9,842 nucleotides of DNA from Methanosarcinales archaeon (GTDB taxonomy: Archaea; Halobacteriota; Syntropharchaeia; Alkanophagales; Methanospirareceae), in contig JAODGF010000033.1 of assembly GCA_025464645.1 (NCBI GenBank), forward strand, positions 4,969 through 14,810, read 5' to 3'. The translations under genes were made by a program, and so were the position numbers. Within the stretch, counting starts at the first letter, position 1; the number at the start of each line of letters is the position of its first letter. Shown piece after piece: positions 6,514 to 9,842 of this stretch. Under the pieces are notes generated by a model. That model was not told the DNA's origin. It did no database searches and saw only the letters and a program-made list of their open reading frames with translations.

Positions 6514-7065
6514 TTAAATTAGCTCTAATTCCTTTAATCTATCCAATAAGACCCCTACTGACTTTTCACAATCCTTTACTGTCTTCCCCCCGGTGATAAC
6601 CAACCTCCCTGAGCTGAATATCAGTATAGCACTCTTTGGCTCGTCAATTCGATACACTAACCCGGGAAAAACCTCGGGCTCGTACTCCATGCCTTCAAGC
6701 CCTAATCCCACCACGATAGCCCCCAAGTTGAGTTCCTTTCCAATATTGGCAGAAGCAACAATATTTTGCACCCTGAACTCCGGATGCTCTACCACTTCTA
6801 TGCCTATGCTCCTAAGGTCCGAACTAAGCTTATCCATCACCGCCCGTACACCTTCCGCAGTCTTAGAGCCTGTGCATACTACTTTCCCGGAACGAAAGAT
6901 AAGGAAAGCGGATTTTGGCTCCCGCGTCCGATACACCAAACCAGGGAATTTCTTCTTTGTGAACACCGCATCTTCTAACTTCGATTCTATATATTGCAAG
7001 TCCAGGTTATCAGCAATTCTTGCATTTGCTACTACATTTTCTACCTTTATATCTATTTTTTCCAT
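6514..7065 (-). CDS. tbp: TATA-box binding protein (archaeal TBP)
   Basis: 183 residues, the standard archaeal length, built from two similar halves (about 6-92 and 97-183) that form the DNA-binding saddle. Each half repeats FPGLVYR, then EPKSA(F/I)LIF, then SG(K/R)(V/L)V.TG.KT, including the phenylalanines that kink the TATA box. Archaeal TBP recruits TFB and RNA polymerase to promoters. The acidic C-terminal tail found in some archaeal TBPs is absent (the protein ends KELELI). AGGAGGG (7082-7076) is a good ribosome site 10 bp before the ATG at 7065. The gene is divergent from uL15 and stands first in a tight run with mvhD, hdrA and lrp, an unusual neighbourhood for a general transcription factor. 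Many archaea have more than one TBP; whether this is the main one cannot be told here. Confidence 0.97.
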   Translation of the reverse strand: MEKIDIKVENVVANARIADNLDLQYIESKLEDAVFTKKKFPGLVYRTREPKSAFLIFRSGKVVCTGSKTAEGVRAVMDKLSSDLRSIGIEVVEHPEFRVQNIVASANIGKELNLGAIVVGLGLEGMEYEPEVFPGLVYRIDEPKSAILIFSSGRLVITGGKTVKDCEKSVGVLLDRLKELELI

Positions 7066-7082
7066 CTCCTCTCAACCCTCCT

Positions 7083-7183
7083 CTTTATAACATAAAAAAC
7101 TATCTATTCTTTGGTAAGGAGTATAAAAAGTAAAGTATATATAGAATATTAAAATATGCATTGTGGAGAGTAGAGGACTAAGG
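7083..7183. promoter_or_regulatory. Divergent promoter region between tbp and the uL15-secY genes
   Basis: GTATATATA (7135-7143) is a near-symmetrical TATA box. On the + strand it places a start near 7165, giving uL15 a short leader that includes GAGGA (7173-7177) before the ATG at 7184. Read on the minus strand, the same box or CTTTTTATAC (7130-7121) could drive tbp with a leader that includes its AGGAGGG. Sharing one TATA region would tie the level of TBP to that of the ribosome/translocon genes, and TBP itself would bind here. Confidence 0.45.
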
Positions 7184-7663
7184 ATGAAGAAGAGGATAAA
7201 AAGGATAAGAGGGACAAGAACCTGTGGTGGTGGCTCACATAAGAAGAGGAGAGGCAAAGGAAGCAAAGGTGGTTCAGGTAACGCAGGTGCATACGGGCAT
7301 CATTTTGTGCAGTCTCTGAAAAAGGGGATAAGAAAGGGAAGAAACAAATCACAACTGCCTCTCCGAAATCGCACTGCGAAGCGTTTTGATCAAACTTTTT
7401 TAAAAAGTTTGAATGATAAGGCAGTGAATGTAGGTGAGTTAGAGGAGATGGTGGAAGAACTGATAGAGAAAGGAAAAGCAGAGGAGGGCACAGGCATTTA
7501 TCTCGATGCAAGTCAGCTTGGCATACAAAAGATATTAGGTAAGGGAAAAGTGACGAGGAAGCTGACACTTAAAGCGAACGAGATTTCCAGGGTGGCAAGG
7601 GAGAAGATAGAAAGCGCAGGTGGAGAAGTAAAAGTAGGGGTAGAAGCAGCGAGTGGAGTGTGA
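7184..7663 (+). CDS. rpl15: Large-subunit ribosomal protein uL15 (L15)
   Basis: 159 residues from the ATG at 7184; a GTG seven codons upstream is in frame but is not needed. The basic N-terminal tail (MKKRIKRIRGTRTCGGGSHK then KRRGKGSKGG) threads into the 23S rRNA and is typical of archaeal uL15. The globular part contains KAVNVGEL (about 85-92), IYLDASQLGIQKILGKGKVT (about 106-125) and the KIESAGGEV end. uL15 is a late-assembly protein of the large subunit. It is followed after 11 bp by secY, the conserved archaeal order at the end of the spc ribosomal cluster. Residues around RFDQTFLKSLND (about 70-81) look like extra sequence compared with archaeal uL15 as I recall it, and they coincide with a palindrome in the DNA. 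Confidence 0.95.
   Translation: MKKRIKRIRGTRTCGGGSHKKRRGKGSKGGSGNAGAYGHHFVQSLKKGIRKGRNKSQLPLRNRTAKRFDQTFLKSLNDKAVNVGELEEMVEELIEKGKAEEGTGIYLDASQLGIQKILGKGKVTRKLTLKANEISRVAREKIESAGGEVKVGVEAASGV
7390..7412. repeat. 23-bp near-perfect palindrome inside the uL15 gene
   Basis: TCAAACTTTTT (7390-7400) and AAAAAGTTTGA (7402-7412) are exact reverse complements around a single central T. Flanking bases (TTGATCAAAC on the left, GTTTGAATGAT on the right) suggest a formerly longer palindrome with a small indel. It is translated in frame as part of FDQTFLKSLND. It could be an interspersed palindromic repeat that landed in coding DNA. I see no second copy in this window. Confidence 0.6.
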
Positions 7664-7674
7664 ATATTGCTTAG

Positions 7675-9129
7675 ATGAACGAGACAGGCTTAAAAGATGC
7701 ATTAACGTCTATTTTAAGTAAATTCCCTATGGTTGAACGCCCGGGGTGGCACGTTCATTTTAAAACGAAGTTAGCCTGGACCGCTGGCATACTCATTCTC
7801 TTTTTTGCCCTGGGCAATGTTCCCCTCTTTGGGCTATCTCCGGAATCGATGGACCTTTTCGGCAGATGGCGTGCAATCTTTGCGGGTGAAAGATTCTCAC
7901 TAACTGCCCTTGGAATAATGCCAATCGTTGATGCTTCTATTGTCTTACAGCTTCTGGTCGGTGCGGGAATATTAAAATTGAACCTGAGTGACCCCAGAGA
8001 CCAGGCGTTTTACCAGAATATCCAGAAATTGCTCGTTGTGGTCTTCGCTGCTTTCATTAGCCTGACTTATGTGGTGGGCTTTTATAAGCCGGACCCAGGA
8101 ATAGCATCTCTGCTTGGTATATCTCTGCGATTCCTCTCGTTCATGCTCTTCATTCAGGTCTTTATCGGCGGCATGCTTATTTACTTCATGGATGAGGTGG
8201 TATCGAAGTGGGGTATAGGCTCTGGCGTTTCGTTGTTCATCATCGCTGGCGTCTCTCAACAAGTAATTACGGGTCTTATAAGTCCAATTCGCGTTGGAGG
8301 ATGGGCAGTGGGCGTGATACCACGCTGGATACAAATAGCAAGTCAAGTAGCACCATACGAGATATTGGAAGGCGGTATAATTTTCCTGTTCGAGAATCAC
8401 CTGATAGCGCTTATATCCACCATTGCGGTATTTTTCCTCGTCGTTTATCTTGAGAGCACTCGTTTAGAGATACCGCTGGCACATTCGATGGCAAGAGGTG
8501 CACGCGGCAAGTTCCCAATTAAGCTGTTATACGCAAGCGTGCTACCGATGATTCTTGTAAGAGCATTGCAAGCGAGCATACAGGGTTTTGGAAGGATGTT
8601 TTATACTCGCGGAATTACTCTTTTCGGAACGTATGACGAATATGGCAATGCAGTATCAGGCTTGATGTATTATCTCGACCCCATTTATAATCCCTGGGAT
8701 TGGTTCCCTGGTCTTATGACCACGCCCTATGCCGGCTGGCAAGTTGCTACGAGATTGGCGGTTGACCTCTCTTTTATGGTCATAGGTGGTGCGATATTCG
8801 CTCTATTCTGGATAAATACGACTGGAATGGGGGCTAAGGATGTGGCAGCGCAAATACATCGCTCAGGGATGCAAATCCCCGGGCATCGGAGAAGTCCTGC
8901 AACGATAGAGCGAATGATGGAAGGATACATACCGAAAATAGCGCTAATGGGTGGTGCTATCCTGGGTGTGTTGTGCGTGCTTGCAAATATGTTTGGCACA
9001 CTTGGGCAGGCATCTGGGACTGGCTTGCTTCTGGCAGTGAGCATTGCTTACCGGCTTTATGAAGACGTAGCTTCCGAGCAGATGATGGAGATGTTCCCGG
9101 CGATGAGACGATTCTTCGGTGAGGGATAA
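7675..9129 (+). CDS. secY: Protein translocase subunit SecY
   Basis: 484 residues, full length for archaeal SecY (Sec61-alpha homologue), the channel that moves proteins into or across the membrane with SecE and Sec61-beta. The pattern of about ten membrane segments is clear: TM1 near 35-53, then the plug and TM2 region (LFGLSPESMDLFGRWRAIFA, 51-70, continuing GERFSLTALG) typical of archaea. TM3 is near 117-137 and TM4 near 152-171, followed by MDEVVSKWGIGSGVS. The cytosolic loop SMARGARGKFPIKLLYASVLP (271-291) and the C-terminal GTGLLLAVSIAYRLYEDV (448-465) are also present. The ATG at 7675 directly follows an in-frame TAG and is the first possible start; no clear Shine-Dalgarno is seen, so coupling to uL15 11 bp upstream is likely. 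The gene is intact. Fragments of a second copy lie just downstream. Confidence 0.97.
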   Translation: MNETGLKDALTSILSKFPMVERPGWHVHFKTKLAWTAGILILFFALGNVPLFGLSPESMDLFGRWRAIFAGERFSLTALGIMPIVDASIVLQLLVGAGILKLNLSDPRDQAFYQNIQKLLVVVFAAFISLTYVVGFYKPDPGIASLLGISLRFLSFMLFIQVFIGGMLIYFMDEVVSKWGIGSGVSLFIIAGVSQQVITGLISPIRVGGWAVGVIPRWIQIASQVAPYEILEGGIIFLFENHLIALISTIAVFFLVVYLESTRLEIPLAHSMARGARGKFPIKLLYASVLPMILVRALQASIQGFGRMFYTRGITLFGTYDEYGNAVSGLMYYLDPIYNPWDWFPGLMTTPYAGWQVATRLAVDLSFMVIGGAIFALFWINTTGMGAKDVAAQIHRSGMQIPGHRRSPATIERMMEGYIPKIALMGGAILGVLCVLANMFGTLGQASGTGLLLAVSIAYRLYEDVASEQMMEMFPAMRRFFGEG

Positions 9130-9138
9130 TTGTAGGTG

Positions 9139-9309
9139 TCGTCATGTCTTTCATGCTCTTCATTCTCATTCACGTCTTCTTTGGCGGGATACTCATATAT
9201 CATATGGAGGAGGTGGTGTCGAGATGGGGAATATATGCGGCAGAATCAGACGCCCAATCAGAGCGTTGCTGGCTGGCAAATTGCAGTAAGAGTGGAGTTA
9301 GCGAGTAAG
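9139..9309 (+). pseudogene. Decayed second secY copy (internal deletion, frames out of register)
   Basis: An ATG at 9144 opens a 54-residue frame to 9308 whose start (MSFMLFI, FFGGILIYHMEEVVSRWGI) matches TM4 and the following loop of the intact SecY (residues 155-181: LSFMLFI, FIGGMLIYFMDEVVSKWGI). The exact 15-mer TTCATGCTCTTCATT occurs at 8140-8154 and again at 9150-9164. About 30 bp further on, in a different frame (from 9250), TP....AGWQIAVRVELA matches SecY TPYAGWQVATRLAVDL (residues 350-365). Roughly 160 codons between these segments are missing, as are both ends. This is best read as a tandem secY duplicate eroded by deletions. The short frame could still be translated, but I would not call it a working gene. 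Confidence 0.75.
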
Positions 9310-9320
9310 AAAAAAACCGC

Positions 9321-9385
9321 TAATTATTTATGCTTTTGCCTTCGATTTAAATACCGAAACTTGAAGATAAGAAGGGGGAGGAGAG
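9321..9385 (+). promoter_or_regulatory. Promoter and RBS of the flavoprotein gene
   Basis: Two TATA-like stretches precede the gene: TAATTATTTA (9321-9330) and ATTTAAATA (9345-9353). The second would start transcription almost at the ribosome site, so the first, or both, may be used. GGGAGGAGA (9376-9384) is a strong Shine-Dalgarno that fixes the ATG at 9388. Confidence 0.5.
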
Positions 9386-9387
9386 AA

Positions 9388-9842
9388 ATGGTAAAAAAGA
9401 TTGTAATCGTTGGTGGTGGCATTGCAGGGATATACGTATTGAGGAACTTGCTTGCAAGGAAGAACGATGTGGAGGAAGAGATGGACTTCACGGTATTAAA
9501 GCGAGAGAAAAGCGGCTGGGTATCTACTTGCGGGCTGCCTTTTGCCTTACGTGGTTGGTATGAGATAGACAGAACAGAGATAAACAAGCCGCAGTTCTTC
9601 CTCGATCAGGGCGTTGATTTCAGAACCGAAACAGAAGTAACCAAACTAAATTTAGAGGAGAACAATATAGTCCTTAAAACAGGTGAAGAGCTAAAATACG
9701 ATTTTCTCGTTATTGCGACAGGGAGAAAACAGTTTGTAAAAGAAACAAAACTCGAGGGTGTTTATACGTTTAACAACGAGGAAGATGCGGAAAAGATAGA
9801 AGCTGCTTTGAATAAGGAGGGAGTGAAAAGCGCTTATATTCG
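9388..9842 (+). CDS. FAD-dependent NADH oxidase/CoA-disulfide reductase-like protein (5' part, runs off the window)
   Basis: The first 151 residues are present; the family is usually about 440-560, so about two thirds is missing beyond the right edge. The N-terminus is an FAD-binding Rossmann fold: KIVIVGGGIAGI (4-15) with GGGIAG. A single redox cysteine lies in WVSTCGLPF (C48), matching the SxxxCGxP position that forms Cys-sulfenate in NADH oxidases or a Cys-S-S-CoA in CoA-disulfide reductases. The second FAD motif is LVIATGRK (107-114). In the classical family the residues before the Cys read (S/F)xxC with a preceding YE; here KREKSGW is somewhat divergent. Possible reactions include NAD(P)H oxidation with O2, CoA disulfide, polysulfide or another disulfide. 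The substrate cannot be decided from the 5' end. Confidence 0.82.
   Translation, partial: MVKKIVIVGGGIAGIYVLRNLLARKNDVEEEMDFTVLKREKSGWVSTCGLPFALRGWYEIDRTEINKPQFFLDQGVDFRTETEVTKLNLEENNIVLKTGEELKYDFLVIATGRKQFVKETKLEGVYTFNNEEDAEKIEAALNKEGVKSAYI

Noticed and set aside
7149..7568. Minus-strand 139-residue frame opposite uL15
   Set aside because: It is the antisense of a ribosomal protein and is Ser/Leu-rich with no family signature.
9144..9308. 54-residue frame as an independent small membrane protein
   Set aside because: Its first half matches SecY TM4 and its second half is out of frame with a further SecY match, so a relic explains it better.
1..9842. CRISPR array, transposase, tRNA or rRNA
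   Set aside because: No regularly spaced repeats, transposase motifs or cloverleaf/rRNA signatures were seen on either strand by eye.

Overview
The window looks like a piece of a euryarchaeal chromosome, probably from a methanogen or an anaerobic methane/alkane oxidiser (ANME-1/Methanophagales-like). Several genes are archaeal: TATA-box binding protein, archaeal-type ribosomal protein uL15 and SecY, an Lrp/AsnC regulator, and TATA-like boxes upstream of most genes. HdrA and MvhD point to flavin-based electron bifurcation at the heterodisulfide reductase. The YcaO protein resembles the methanogenesis-marker type that thioamidates McrA. The lineage is inferred from gene content; no rRNA or mcr gene is present to confirm it.

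Layout, left to right. (1) 53-991 (+) is a two-part protein: an N-terminal half I do not recognise and a class I SAM methyltransferase half. It converges on a small Cys4 zinc-finger gene (1034-1270, -), which is divergent from ycaO (1324-2544, +) across an AT-rich 53-bp promoter region. (2) 2631-2998 (-) holds a HicB-type antitoxin followed by a damaged hicA toxin gene. Its catalytic Gly-Ser-His is still in frame, but it lies upstream of the only usable ATG and inside the end of hicB. (3) 3260-3520 (+) is an 86-residue double zinc-binding protein with its own TATA box and a hairpin-plus-T-run terminator. (4) 3604-7065 (-) is a compact co-directional cluster read in the order tbp, mvhD, hdrA, lrp, with gaps of 10-19 bp. 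(5) 7184-9129 (+) carries uL15 and secY, divergent from tbp. (6) 9139-9309 is a decayed second secY copy keeping pieces of two separated SecY segments in different frames. (7) 9388 to the right edge is the 5' part of an NADH-oxidase/CoA-disulfide-reductase-like flavoprotein.

Working together: HdrA and MvhD form the bifurcating core that takes electrons from a hydrogenase, formate dehydrogenase or F420-dependent partner encoded elsewhere; hdrB/hdrC and the hydrogenase are not in this window. The Lrp-type regulator with a Cys/His-rich effector domain at the end of that cluster is a candidate redox- or ligand-responsive regulator of it. The placement of the general transcription factor TBP at the head of the same run is unusual. 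The methyltransferase and YcaO could both act on methyl-coenzyme M reductase, but only the YcaO link rests on family knowledge.

The most interesting non-standard signals are the collapsed hicBA pair, the secY relic, the tbp-mvhD-hdrA-lrp run, and a 23-bp near-perfect palindrome inside the uL15 coding sequence that may be an in-frame repeat insertion. I see no CRISPR array, transposase, tRNA or rRNA.
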